A DNA stretch of 64,000 nt from Primorskyibacter marinus. Lineage in GTDB: Bacteria; Pseudomonadota; Alphaproteobacteria; Rhodobacterales; Rhodobacteraceae. Below are positions 47,140-55,687 of this stretch, one piece after another. Both the position numbers and the translations under genes were made by a program. Each line of letters starts with the position of its first letter. Position 1 is the first letter of the stretch. A model generated the notes under the pieces. That model saw only the letters and a program-made list of their open reading frames with translations. It was not told where the DNA came from and did no database searches. Location: positions 620,001-684,000 of the forward strand of contig NZ_QJSD01000001.1 of NCBI RefSeq assembly GCF_003313245.1. Direction: 5' to 3'.

Positions 47140-47718
47140 ATGAATGCATTTTTCTTCGGCTATGGCAGCCTGGTCAACACCGCCACCCATTCATATGCCG
47201 GACAGTTTCCGGCGACAGCCCATGGATGGCAACGCGCCTGGCGTTGCGTCGCGGGTCGCAAGGCGACGTTTCTGACGGTGATCGAAGCTCCGGGCATGAG
47301 TATTGACGGGCTGGTGGCCGAGGTGCCGGGCCGGGACTGGCGCGCGCTGGACGCGCGGGAGGCAAGTTACGACCGGCTGGATGCGCGCCATTGCATCGGC
47401 TCCGGTGCTTTGACGGATGTGCGCGAATTGGCGATCTATGCGATCCCACCTGACACCTTTGCGCCGCCAAGCGCGGAGAGCCCCATTTTGCTGAGCTATA
47501 TTGACGTGGTTATGCAGGGCTATCTGAAGGTCTTCGGCCGATCAGGTGCCAAGATGTTTGTCGAGACCACATCCGGCTGGGATACCCCGATACTGGACGA
47601 CCGCAGAACCCCGGTCTATCCGCGCCATCAACGCCTGAGCGCGATTGAAAGCAGTTTTGTCGACGGCGTATTGCGTGAGGTCGGCGCTGATTTTCTTGAC
47701 GTCACACAGCCCTGCTGA
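47140..47718 (+). CDS. Gamma-glutamylcyclotransferase-fold protein
   Basis: A 192-residue protein with the cyclotransferase-fold signature FFFGYGSLVN at the very start and a conserved acidic segment (GRDWRALDAREASYDRL) where the catalytic Glu is usually found. Relatives form 5-oxoproline from gamma-glutamyl peptides or amines. The specific substrate is unknown. The start is the ATG at 47140; an in-frame TTG at 47104 overlaps the FNR box and is unlikely. Confidence 0.8.
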   Translation: MNAFFFGYGSLVNTATHSYAGQFPATAHGWQRAWRCVAGRKATFLTVIEAPGMSIDGLVAEVPGRDWRALDAREASYDRLDARHCIGSGALTDVRELAIYAIPPDTFAPPSAESPILLSYIDVVMQGYLKVFGRSGAKMFVETTSGWDTPILDDRRTPVYPRHQRLSAIESSFVDGVLREVGADFLDVTQPC

Positions 47719-47831
47719 GAGGTTTCGGATCGGCTGACGCCGATCCGACCGGCGCGGGCTGTCGCCCGCGCAACGCCTGGGAAACTCTATTATTCAGAAA
47801 CCGCAGCCTGGCAATTGTGGCCGATGTCGGA

Positions 47832-47882
47832 GCGAGGGGCCAGCCCCTCGCGCTCCCCGGAGTATTTTGGCCAAGAAGAAGA
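47832..47882 (-). repeat. Dispersed intergenic repeat, copy 3 (reverse)
   Basis: On the minus strand it reads CTTCTTGGCCAAAATACTCC, then GGGGAGC and the hairpin GCGAGGGGC, TG, GCCCCTCGC (47832-47851 on the plus strand). Over about 60 nt it matches copy 4 at 49378-49430 almost base for base, in opposite orientation. It lies just 3' of gltX. Confidence 0.88.
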
Positions 47883-47893
47883 TGAACGGCGTC

Positions 47894-49222
47894 TTAGAGG
47901 TTGCGGGCGCGCACCACTTGCAGCAAAGGCATCACGTCGGCCATTTCCGGGCCATGGCTTTGGCCGGTCAACGCCTTGCGCAGCGGCATGAACAGGCCCT
48001 TGCCTTTGCGGCCGGTGGCTTGTTTCACCTCCGTGGTCCATTTCCCCCAGCTTTCGTCGTCGAATGGCCCCTCGGGCAGCATTGTCATCGCCTGAGCGAT
48101 AAAGTCACGATCCTCTTCGGCAATCTCTGGTTCTGCACCTTCGCGGAACATCAACCACCAGCGTGCCAGATCGGCGCGTGTGGTGATGTTGTCGCGGGTC
48201 ACGGTCCAGAAACGCTCTGCCAGAGTGTCAGGCACTCCGAGCGCCGCAATGTCCGGCGCAACCTCGGTCAGATCAAGCCGTTGCAGGTAATGCGCGGTCA
48301 GCGGGAAGAGGTCCTGGACATCGAATTTGGTGGGCGCGGCACCAAAGCGCGAGATGTCGAACCCTTCGACAAGTTCCGCGACCGACCCTTTCAACTCGAT
48401 GGGATCGGCGGAACCCAGCCGCGCCATGAGGCTCAGCAGAGCGGCCGGCTCGATCCCCTGAGCACGCAAATCGCGCAGGGACAGCGTCCCAAGCCGCTTG
48501 GACAGCGCCTCGCCTTGCGGTCCGGTCAGCAACGAGTGATGCGCGAATTGCGGGACTGCGCCGCCAAGCGCCTGCATTATCTGTATCTGGGTCGCGGTAT
48601 TGGTCACATGGTCCGACCCGCGCACCACATCCGTCACACCCATTTCAGTGTCATCCACCACCGAGGCCAGCGTATAAAGCACCTGGCCATCGCCACGGAT
48701 CAGCACCGGATCCGACACGCTGGCCGCATCAATCGAGATGTCGCCAAGGATACCGTCCCGCCATTCGATCCGTTCGTGATCCAGCTTGAACCGCCAGTGG
48801 CCCTGACCACGTTCGGCACGCAGTCGTTCCTTCTCGGCCTCTGACAGCGCCAAGGCGGCGCGGTCGTAGACGGGCGGCTTGCCCATGTTCAGCTGTTTCT
48901 TTCGCTTGAGATCCAGTTCTGTCGGAGTCTCGAAACATTCGTAGAACCGGCCCATTTCGCGCAGCTTGTCGGCAGCGGCCTCATAGCGGTCCAGCCGCTT
49001 TGACTGACGTTCGACCCGGTCCCAGGTCAGGCCCAACCACTCCAGATCCTGCTTGAGCGCGTCAACATAGGCTTCTTTCGATCGTTCCGGATCGGTGTCA
49101 TCGATCCGCAGGATGAAACTGCCGCCAGATTTGCGGGCGATCAGGTAGTTCATCAGCGCGGTGCGCAGGTTTCCGACATGAATATAGCCGGTGGGCGATG
49201 GGGCAAAACGGGTGGTGGTCAT
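47894..49222 (-). CDS. gltX: Glutamate--tRNA ligase
   Basis: A 442-residue class I aminoacyl-tRNA synthetase. The HIGH-equivalent is PSPTGYIHVGNLRTAL and the KMSKS-equivalent is GEALSKRLGT (LSKR), followed by the GluRS anticodon-binding part. The length is at the short end for GluRS, as in alphaproteobacteria, many of which carry two GluRS. CAGGAGAGACAGA precedes the ATG at 49222. Inverted copies of the dispersed repeat lie on both sides. Confidence 0.96.
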   Translation of the reverse strand: MTTTRFAPSPTGYIHVGNLRTALMNYLIARKSGGSFILRIDDTDPERSKEAYVDALKQDLEWLGLTWDRVERQSKRLDRYEAAADKLREMGRFYECFETPTELDLKRKKQLNMGKPPVYDRAALALSEAEKERLRAERGQGHWRFKLDHERIEWRDGILGDISIDAASVSDPVLIRGDGQVLYTLASVVDDTEMGVTDVVRGSDHVTNTATQIQIMQALGGAVPQFAHHSLLTGPQGEALSKRLGTLSLRDLRAQGIEPAALLSLMARLGSADPIELKGSVAELVEGFDISRFGAAPTKFDVQDLFPLTAHYLQRLDLTEVAPDIAALGVPDTLAERFWTVTRDNITTRADLARWWLMFREGAEPEIAEEDRDFIAQAMTMLPEGPFDDESWGKWTTEVKQATGRKGKGLFMPLRKALTGQSHGPEMADVMPLLQVVRARNL

Positions 49223-49377
49223 TCTGTCTCTCCTGTTGCGCGATGGAATTTCACAGACCCGACCGTTTGTCCATATCCATGAACCCGCCCCACCCCTGAC
49301 ATCGCGCCCGAAACGCGCCACAACTGCGCGCGCCCAACACCAATTCAGTCAACGCCTGAAACGCACGCTTCTTCCTT

Positions 49378-49430
49378 CTTCTTGGCAAAAATACTCCGGG
49401 GAGCGCGAGGGGCTGGCCCCTCGCTCCGAC
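49378..49430 (+). repeat. Dispersed intergenic repeat, copy 4
   Basis: CTTCTTGGCAAAAATACTCC (49378 onwards), GGGGAGC and the hairpin GCGAGGGGC, TG, GCCCCTCGC at 49405-49424, then TCCGAC. Nearly identical to the reverse complement of copy 3 on the other side of gltX. It sits in the 306-nt gap between leuA and gltX, together with the leuA terminator. Confidence 0.88.
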
Positions 49431-49464
49431 ACCAGCCATTTTGCACATACCACCTGATCATATG

Positions 49465-49494
49465 AAAAACGGCCCCGCGCATCACCGGGGCCGT
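49465..49494 (-). terminator. Intrinsic terminator of leuA
   Basis: On the minus strand ACGGCCCCG pairs with CGGGGCCGT across an 8-nt loop and is followed by TTTT. It lies 35 nt after the leuA stop. Confidence 0.88.
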
Positions 49495-49528
49495 CTCATC
49501 TCAACGCTTCGGAACTGTCAAACTCCGA

Positions 49529-51100
49529 TTAGCTGACATCCTTGTAGCTGACCTCGCGCGCATCTGCACCGGGGCCCGCCTTGTCGCGGCGCACCAGCAG
49601 CCGGTTCAGGGCGTTCACATAGGCCTTGGCCGAGGCCACGACCGTATCGGTATTGGCCGACTGGCCGGTGGCAATCATGCCGTCCTCTTCCAGGCGCACG
49701 CTGACCGTGGCCTGCGCATCGGTGCCCTCGGTCACGGCGTTGACCTGATACAGTTGCAATTTCGCCATGTTCGGATGCACCGCGCGGATCGCCTTGAAGG
49801 TCGCATCGACCGGGCCGTCACCTTCGCAAGTGGCCGTCAGTTCCTTGCCGTCCACTTCCATCTCCAGAACCGCCTCGGCCGGGCCTCCGGTGCCGCAGAT
49901 CACCCGGAGCGACACGACCTGCAACCGGTCCGCCGCATCTTCGGTCGCCGCGGTGACAAGTGCCAGGATATCCTCGTCGAACACTTCTTTCTTGCGGTCG
50001 GCCAATTCCTTGAACCGCACAAAGATGTCTTTCAGCTGGTTGTCGCCGACATCCACACCCAGATCCCGAAGCTTGGCGCGCAAGGCCGCCCGCCCGGAAT
50101 GCTTGCCCAGCGGCAGGGATGTGCCGGCAAGGCCCACATCCTCGGGGCGCATGATCTCGAACGTTTCGGCGTTCTTCAGCATCCCGTCCTGATGGATGCC
50201 GCTCTCGTGGGCAAAGGCGTTCTTGCCGACGATGGCCTTGTTGAACTGCACCGCAAAGCCCGACACGGTCGCCACCCGGCGCGAGATATGCATGATCTTG
50301 CGGGTGTCGATGCTGGTGTCGAAGGGCATGATGTCGCCGCGCACTTTCAGCGCCATGACGACCTCTTCCAAGGCCGTATTGCCCGCGCGTTCCCCCAGCC
50401 CGTTGATCGTGCATTCGATCTGCCGCGCGCCGGCCTCGACAGCAGCCAGGCTGTTGGCCGTCGCCATGCCAAGATCGTTGTGGCAATGCGTGGCCCAGAC
50501 GACATCCGTGCCGCCGGGCACTTCGGCAATCAGGCGTCGGATCAGGTCGGCGCTTTCGCGCGGCGCAGTGTAGCCCACCGTGTCGGGGATATTGATCGTG
50601 GTGGCACCTGCCTTGATGGCGATCTCGCAAACGCGGGCAAGGTAGTCCCATTCGGTTCGCGTCGCATCCATCGGCGACCACTGCACATTGTCGCACAGGT
50701 TGCGGGCATGGCTGACCGTCTCGTGAATGCGGTCGGCCATCTCGTCCTGCGTCAGGTTCGGGATCGCGCGGTGCAGGGGCGACGTTCCGATGAAGGTGTG
50801 GATGCGCGGTTGGGCTGCATGTTTTACCGCCTCCCAGCAACGGTCGATATCGGGCAGTTGCGCCCGCGCAAGACCGCAAATCACCGAGTTTTTCGAGCGT
50901 TGCGCAATCTGGGACACGGCGGCAAAATCACCCTCGGAGGCGATCGGAAATCCCGCCTCGATGATGTCCACGCCCATGTCGTCCAGAAGCTCGGCAATCT
51001 CCAGCTTCTCTTCATGGGTCATGGTGGCGCCGGGGGATTGTTCGCCGTCGCGCAAGGTGGTGTCAAAGATCACCACGCGGTCTTTGGTGCTATCAGTCAT
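49529..51100 (-). CDS. leuA: 2-isopropylmalate synthase
   Basis: A 523-residue enzyme of the first leucine-specific step. The N-terminal TIM barrel has FDTTLRDGEQSPGATM and the metal motif THCHNDLGMA; NGLGERAGNTALEEVVMAL follows. A C-terminal LeuA regulatory domain (from about residue 390) should bind leucine for feedback control. AAAGGAAAT precedes the ATG at 51100. The leucine-rich leader peptide upstream supports leuA over citramalate synthase. Confidence 0.96.
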   Translation of the reverse strand: MTDSTKDRVVIFDTTLRDGEQSPGATMTHEEKLEIAELLDDMGVDIIEAGFPIASEGDFAAVSQIAQRSKNSVICGLARAQLPDIDRCWEAVKHAAQPRIHTFIGTSPLHRAIPNLTQDEMADRIHETVSHARNLCDNVQWSPMDATRTEWDYLARVCEIAIKAGATTINIPDTVGYTAPRESADLIRRLIAEVPGGTDVVWATHCHNDLGMATANSLAAVEAGARQIECTINGLGERAGNTALEEVVMALKVRGDIMPFDTSIDTRKIMHISRRVATVSGFAVQFNKAIVGKNAFAHESGIHQDGMLKNAETFEIMRPEDVGLAGTSLPLGKHSGRAALRAKLRDLGVDVGDNQLKDIFVRFKELADRKKEVFDEDILALVTAATEDAADRLQVVSLRVICGTGGPAEAVLEMEVDGKELTATCEGDGPVDATFKAIRAVHPNMAKLQLYQVNAVTEGTDAQATVSVRLEEDGMIATGQSANTDTVVASAKAYVNALNRLLVRRDKAGPGADAREVSYKDVS

Positions 51101-51147
51101 GGGGTATTTCCTTTGGTTCTCCAAGTGTTCGGGCGCGAACGAAGCCT

Positions 51148-51183
51148 CCTCTGAGCGGTCGCGCCGAACGGCACGCTCAGAGG
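51148..51183 (-). promoter_or_regulatory. Attenuator hairpin before leuA
   Basis: On the minus strand CCTCTGAGCG pairs perfectly with CGCTCAGAGG around an inner GCCGTTCGGC hairpin. The first arm overlaps the end of the leader-peptide frame (its TGA stop lies inside it), the geometry expected for ribosome-controlled attenuation. No long T-run follows, so termination may be Rho-assisted or the structure may act on translation. Confidence 0.65.
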
Positions 51184-51260
51184 CGACTTAGGAGAAGCAG
51201 ACCAGCCGACAGTGCCGCCGAAAGGCGGGCACGGGTCGCAATATGGCCTTGGGTCAACAT
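51177..51260 (-). CDS. leuL: Leucine leader peptide (27 aa)
   Basis: A 27-residue frame from ATG 51260 to TGA 51177 whose product ends SAGLLLLSRL. The four successive leucines use CTG, CTT, CTC and CTA, the last being rare in such GC-rich genomes. A ribosome stalled here under leucine shortage would cover the first arm of the following hairpin. No Shine-Dalgarno is present; the ATG lies 7 nt after a TATAGT, so the mRNA may be leaderless. The frame is open further upstream, but that part carries no signal. Confidence 0.75.
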   Translation of the reverse strand: MLTQGHIATRARLSAALSAGLLLLSRL

Positions 51261-51267
51261 GGGGGTG

Positions 51268-51273
51268 ACTATA
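51268..51273 (-). promoter_or_regulatory. Candidate -10 element of leuL-leuA
   Basis: TATAGT on the minus strand, 7 nt before the leader ATG. No good -35 hexamer lies 16-18 nt upstream (GTTTTC at best), so an activator may be needed. Start of transcription would fall at or next to the leader ATG. Confidence 0.45.
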
Positions 51274-51371
51274 CGGGTTTTGTTGCGGGGGAAAACCCCT
51301 TTTTTGACGCAGAAAATCATCAGTGTCCGCGATTTCTTGAAACGCCGCTTCGCGCCGCTAGATCGCCGGGA

Positions 51372-52037
51372 ATGAAACACGCTTTGATCATCGGCGCGTC
51401 AGGCGGGATCGGCGCGGCACTGCATGCAGCACTTGACGAAAAACGCGCGGCGGTCACGGGCCTGTCGCGCAGCGCGGACGGGCTGGACGTGACGGACGAG
51501 GCATCGGTCGCCCGCGTTCTGGGCGCGCTTGACCCCGAATATGACCTGATCATCGTCGCCACCGGCGCGCTCGAAATCAATGGCGCGCGACCGGAAAAGG
51601 CGCTGTCACAGCTTGATCCTTCTGCACTGGAAAACCAGTTTCGCGTGAACGCCATTGGTCCTGCGCTGGTTCTGAAACATGCCGTGCGCCTGCTGCCCAC
51701 CGACCGACCGGCCCGATTTGCGGCGCTCTCGGCGCGGGTCGGATCGATCGGCGATAACCGGTTGGGTGGATGGTACAGCTACCGCACGGCCAAAGCGGCG
51801 CTGAACCAGTTGATCCACAGCGCCGCGATCGAACTGACGCGCAGCCACAAGAAGCTGGCCTGCGTGGCCCTGCATCCCGGCACGGTGCAAACCGCGTTCA
51901 CCCGCAACTATGTCGGCCGCCACCCTTCGGTTCCGCCATCCGAGGCCGCCGGAAACCTGCTGACTGTGCTGGACGGGCTGACCCCCGAACACACGGGTCG
52001 CTTTTTCGACTGGGCGGGCAAGGAAATACCTTGGTGA
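51372..52037 (+). CDS. Short-chain dehydrogenase/reductase
   Basis: A 221-residue SDR: NAD(P) motif LIIGASGGIGAALHAAL, the active-site pair in YSYRTAKAALNQL and a Ser in FAALSARVGSIGDNR. The HPGTVQTAFTRNY segment is like that of the C-factor (CsgA) and sniffer subgroup. The substrate is unknown. It is divergent from the leuA leader, with about 110 nt between them. A 202-nt gap with nothing firm follows it. Confidence 0.9.
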   Translation: MKHALIIGASGGIGAALHAALDEKRAAVTGLSRSADGLDVTDEASVARVLGALDPEYDLIIVATGALEINGARPEKALSQLDPSALENQFRVNAIGPALVLKHAVRLLPTDRPARFAALSARVGSIGDNRLGGWYSYRTAKAALNQLIHSAAIELTRSHKKLACVALHPGTVQTAFTRNYVGRHPSVPPSEAAGNLLTVLDGLTPEHTGRFFDWAGKEIPW

Positions 52038-52239
52038 ACCTGATACGAATTGCGGCCCATGGCTGTCACATGACGTGACGCCCGGTCAGCCATGAGATCC
52101 CGAAGCGCCGCGCAAAAGCAAAAGCAAACGCAAGGACGCCAAGGGGTTCCTGCGAATAACGCCCTGCCGCGCGCAACAGACCCTCGCGAGCTATTGACAG
52201 AACATCCTAGATAAGCTGCGAAGGCCGCTGCTGGCTGGA

Positions 52240-53697
52240 TCAGCCACCGTCGGCAGGGCTGTCGGTTGCGCTCTCTGCGTCCTCGGCGGGCAGCGTTTCG
52301 CCATCGGTCAGTGCACCGTTTTCCCAACTGCCGGTCGCCTGTTCGCCGGTGGTGTAGCGCATCGTGCCTTCGCCCTGACGTTTGCCGGCCTGGAACGTGC
52401 CCTCGTAGATGTCACCGTTCAGATAGGTGGCCGTACCTTCGCCGCTGATCTCGCCACCGCGCCAGTCGCCCTCATATTTGAACCCGTCGGCCATTACGAT
52501 CGCGCCTTCGCCTTCGCGCTGACCATCGACAAATTGGCCGGTATAAACCGTGCCGTCCGGGTAGGTCGCCGTGCCCTGCCCGTGGCGCTGGCCGTCCTGC
52601 CAGTCCCCTTCGTAGCGGTAGCCGTCGGCATAGGTCATCACCCCGTAGCCGTGATTGCGGGCATTCTTGAACGCGCCCTCATAGACCAGACCGCTGGGAT
52701 AGGTGGCGCGGCCCTTGCCCTCGATGACGCCATCGACCCAGTCACCCTCGTATGTCGATCCGTCAGGATAGACGATACGGCCCGTGCCATTGGCCAGATC
52801 GCCGCTGAATTCGCCGGTGTAGACAGAGCCATCGGGATAGACGACTTCGCCCTGCCCCTCGATCTGCCCGCCGACCCAGTTGCCGGTATATTTATAGCCA
52901 TCGGCTCCGACAAATGTGCCCTGACCTTCGCGCTGGTCGTCGCGGAATGCGCCCTCGTAGACATCGCCATTGGCGTAGTCCACGCGGCCCTGCCCCTGTC
53001 TGCGCCCAGCCACAAGCTCGCCCTCGTAGACATCGCCATTGGGCTGGGTCAGCTTGCCTTCGCCTTCGATCTGGCCGCCGCGCCACATGCCCTCGTACAC
53101 CAGCCCGTCTTCCATCGTCAGCTTGCCCTGACCTTCGCGCACGCCATTGGCGATGCGCCCGACATAGACAGAGCCATCGGGATAGGTGATGGTGCCATTG
53201 CCTTCCTTCACACCATTGACCCAATCACCCTCGTAGACATAGCCGCCGGGGCTGGTCATGGTGCCGCGACCGTGATGCATGGCGTTCTGAAAGCTGCCCT
53301 CATAGCGCACGCCGTTGGCATAGACCGCGACACCCCGTCCGGTGATCTGGCCGTCAACCCAAGTGCCTTCATAGGTGCCGCCATCGGTAAAGACGATCTT
53401 GCCCTCGCCATCGGGCTTGCCCTTGACAAAACTGCCCTCGAAGACCGAGCCGTTGGGAAAGCGTGCAACGCCCTTGCCCTTGATCTCGCCCTCGACCCAC
53501 TGGCCGGTATATTCGTATCCGTTGGGCAGCCTGTAAGTGCCGGTGCCGTCCTGAAGCCCGTTCTGGAATGTGCCTTCATAGACACCGCCATCGTCATATT
53601 GCTTGGTGATGACCTCGGCGTCCTGCGCAATGGCACTGCCGCCCGGCACGAGAAGCGCGGCGATCAACCCCCAATGGCGTCGGTAATTGGCTGTCAT
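52240..53697 (-). CDS. Exported MORN-repeat protein (18 full repeats)
   Basis: A 485-residue protein with a signal peptide (RRHWGLIAALLVPGGSAIAQ) followed by at least 18 consecutive 23-residue MORN repeats from about residue 38 to 451, each near the pattern xVYEGxFxxGxxxGxGxxxYxDG, then a partial repeat and an acidic tail. Repeats are uninterrupted and exactly spaced. MORN repeats form extended beta-hairpin sheets that act as scaffolds or bind lipids; the bacterial exported ones have no defined role I know. Its start at 53697 gives the signal peptide. It is divergent from nadE. Confidence 0.92.
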   Translation of the reverse strand: MTANYRRHWGLIAALLVPGGSAIAQDAEVITKQYDDGGVYEGTFQNGLQDGTGTYRLPNGYEYTGQWVEGEIKGKGVARFPNGSVFEGSFVKGKPDGEGKIVFTDGGTYEGTWVDGQITGRGVAVYANGVRYEGSFQNAMHHGRGTMTSPGGYVYEGDWVNGVKEGNGTITYPDGSVYVGRIANGVREGQGKLTMEDGLVYEGMWRGGQIEGEGKLTQPNGDVYEGELVAGRRQGQGRVDYANGDVYEGAFRDDQREGQGTFVGADGYKYTGNWVGGQIEGQGEVVYPDGSVYTGEFSGDLANGTGRIVYPDGSTYEGDWVDGVIEGKGRATYPSGLVYEGAFKNARNHGYGVMTYADGYRYEGDWQDGQRHGQGTATYPDGTVYTGQFVDGQREGEGAIVMADGFKYEGDWRGGEISGEGTATYLNGDIYEGTFQAGKRQGEGTMRYTTGEQATGSWENGALTDGETLPAEDAESATDSPADGG

Positions 53698-53853
53698 TCT
53701 GCTTTTGCCCCCGGTGCGTGTGGTGCTGCCTCAAATCGCCTAGAAACTAGTTGACACCCCCGGCCAAGACAATGGCTTTTCCGGAACGCACTTTTCCTCG
53801 GGCGTCTATCTGCTAAACGGGTGGTCAAGGGCACATCTTCGAGAGGACACCCC

Positions 53854-55512
53854 ATGGCAGACCGCTTTCGCCTGATGCTGGCGCAGCTCAACCCGACGGT
53901 TGGCGACCTGGTAGGCAATGCGTCACAGGCGCGTGACGCCTGGGAGGCGGCCAAGATAGAGGGGGCCGACATGATCGCCCTGCCAGAGATGTTCATCACC
54001 GGCTACAACACGCAGGATCTGGTGCTGAAACCCGCATTCTACACCGACGCGATTGCGAGCCTGCGCAAGCTGGCGGCCGATTGTGCCGACGGCCCGGCGC
54101 TGGCCATCGGCGGACCGTGGATCGAAGGCACAGAATTGTATAATGCCTATTTCATCTGTCAGGGTGGCGAATTCACCGCCATCAACATGAAGACCCATCT
54201 GCCGAACACGACTGTCTTTGACGAGGTGCGGCTGTTCACCCCGGCCCCCCTCAGCGGACCGTATTCGGTGAACGGCGTGCGCATTGGCAGTCCGATCTGC
54301 GAGGATGCCTGGTACGAGGACGTGGCCGAGACCATGGCCGAAACCGGGGCCGAGATCCTGCTGGTGCCCAATGGGTCGCCCTATTTCCGCGACAAGATGG
54401 TCGTGCGGCTGAATCACATGGTGGCGCGCGTGGTCGAGACGGGCCTGCCGCTGGCCTATCTCAACATGACCGGCGGGCAGGACGATCAGGTCTTTGACGG
54501 GGGCAGCTTCGTGCTCAACCCCGGCGGAGAGCTGGCCGTGCAGATGCCGGTGCTCGACGACGCGCTGACGCTGGTAGAATTCGAGCGGACGGATGCGGGC
54601 TGGCGGGCGATCCCCGGCAAGGTGCATACCCATCCGGACGCGATGGAGCAGGATTATAACGTCATGGTCACCGGTCTGCGCGACTATTGTCGCAAGTCCG
54701 GGTTCGGCAAGATCCTGCTGGGCCTGTCGGGCGGGATCGACAGCGCCATTGTCGCCACCATCGCCGCAGATGCGCTGGGGCCTGAGAATGTCCGCTGCGT
54801 GATGTTGCCGTCCGAATACACGTCGCAAGCCTCGCTGGAGGACGCCAAGGAGGTCGCCGAGAATCTGGGCTGTCGCTATGATTTCGTGCCGATCGCCGAA
54901 GGACGCCAGGCCATCACATCCACCCTTGCGCCGCTGTTCGAGGGGACGGAGCCGGACCTTACCGAAGAGAATATCCAGTCGCGTTTGCGCGGGCTGTTGC
55001 TGATGGCGCTGTCCAACAAGTTCGGCGAGATGCTGCTGACCACCGGCAACAAATCCGAGGTGGCGGTGGGCTATGCCACGATCTATGGCGACATGGCGGG
55101 TGGGTACAATCCGATCAAGGACATGTACAAGACCCGCGTTTTCGACTGTTGCCGCTGGCGCAATGAAAACCACCGGGACTGGATGAAGGCCCCGGCGGGC
55201 GAAGTGATCCCGCCCCGCGTGATCGACAAGCCGCCAAGCGCGGAACTTCGCGAGGATCAGAAGGACAGCGATTCCCTGCCCGACTACCCGGTTTTGGACG
55301 CCATTCTGCAAATCCTTGTGGATGCGGATGGCTCAATCGAGGATTGCGTCGCGGCCGGATTTGACCGCGCGGATGCCAGGAAGATCGAACATCTGCTCTA
55401 TATTTCGGAGTATAAGCGTTTTCAGTCGGCCCCCGGTCCGCGCCTGTCGCCCTGTGCCTTCTGGCTGGATCGGCGCTATCCCGTCGTCAATCACTGGCGC
55501 GACCAAAGCTAG
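53854..55512 (+). CDS. nadE: Glutamine-dependent NAD+ synthetase
   Basis: A 552-residue two-domain enzyme. The N-terminal nitrilase-like glutaminase has Glu45 (IALPEMF), Lys in MKTHLPN and Cys in GSPICEDAW. The C-terminal synthetase has the PP-loop LGLSGGIDSA and the TTGNKSEVAVGYATIYGDMA segment. It makes NAD from deamido-NAD. GAGAGGACACCCC precedes the ATG at 53854. TTGACA at 53751 is a possible -35, but no clear -10 follows. Confidence 0.97.
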   Translation: MADRFRLMLAQLNPTVGDLVGNASQARDAWEAAKIEGADMIALPEMFITGYNTQDLVLKPAFYTDAIASLRKLAADCADGPALAIGGPWIEGTELYNAYFICQGGEFTAINMKTHLPNTTVFDEVRLFTPAPLSGPYSVNGVRIGSPICEDAWYEDVAETMAETGAEILLVPNGSPYFRDKMVVRLNHMVARVVETGLPLAYLNMTGGQDDQVFDGGSFVLNPGGELAVQMPVLDDALTLVEFERTDAGWRAIPGKVHTHPDAMEQDYNVMVTGLRDYCRKSGFGKILLGLSGGIDSAIVATIAADALGPENVRCVMLPSEYTSQASLEDAKEVAENLGCRYDFVPIAEGRQAITSTLAPLFEGTEPDLTEENIQSRLRGLLLMALSNKFGEMLLTTGNKSEVAVGYATIYGDMAGGYNPIKDMYKTRVFDCCRWRNENHRDWMKAPAGEVIPPRVIDKPPSAELREDQKDSDSLPDYPVLDAILQILVDADGSIEDCVAAGFDRADARKIEHLLYISEYKRFQSAPGPRLSPCAFWLDRRYPVVNHWRDQS

Positions 55513-55687
55513 GCACTCGCGTTAAGGTGGTGCGAATGAGGCAATGCGTGCTTTGCTTGCCACGCCGTGCCGCCGTTTGCACGATCCAGGCCTGTGTGGC
55601 TTGACCCGGAGGCGCGCGGCTTCCCAATCTGTGGCCGTGCCGCACGCTGCTGTTGCGGCGCGCTGCCAACAATCAACGGACCCTGCT

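Noticed and set aside
52240-53697. The tandem repeats in this stretch as a CRISPR array or DNA satellite
   Set aside because: They are in-frame 69-nt units encoding MORN repeats, with no spacers. No CRISPR array or cas gene was seen in the window.
53923-55311. 462-codon minus-strand frame opposite nadE
   Set aside because: nadE has all its catalytic motifs; the opposite frame has none.
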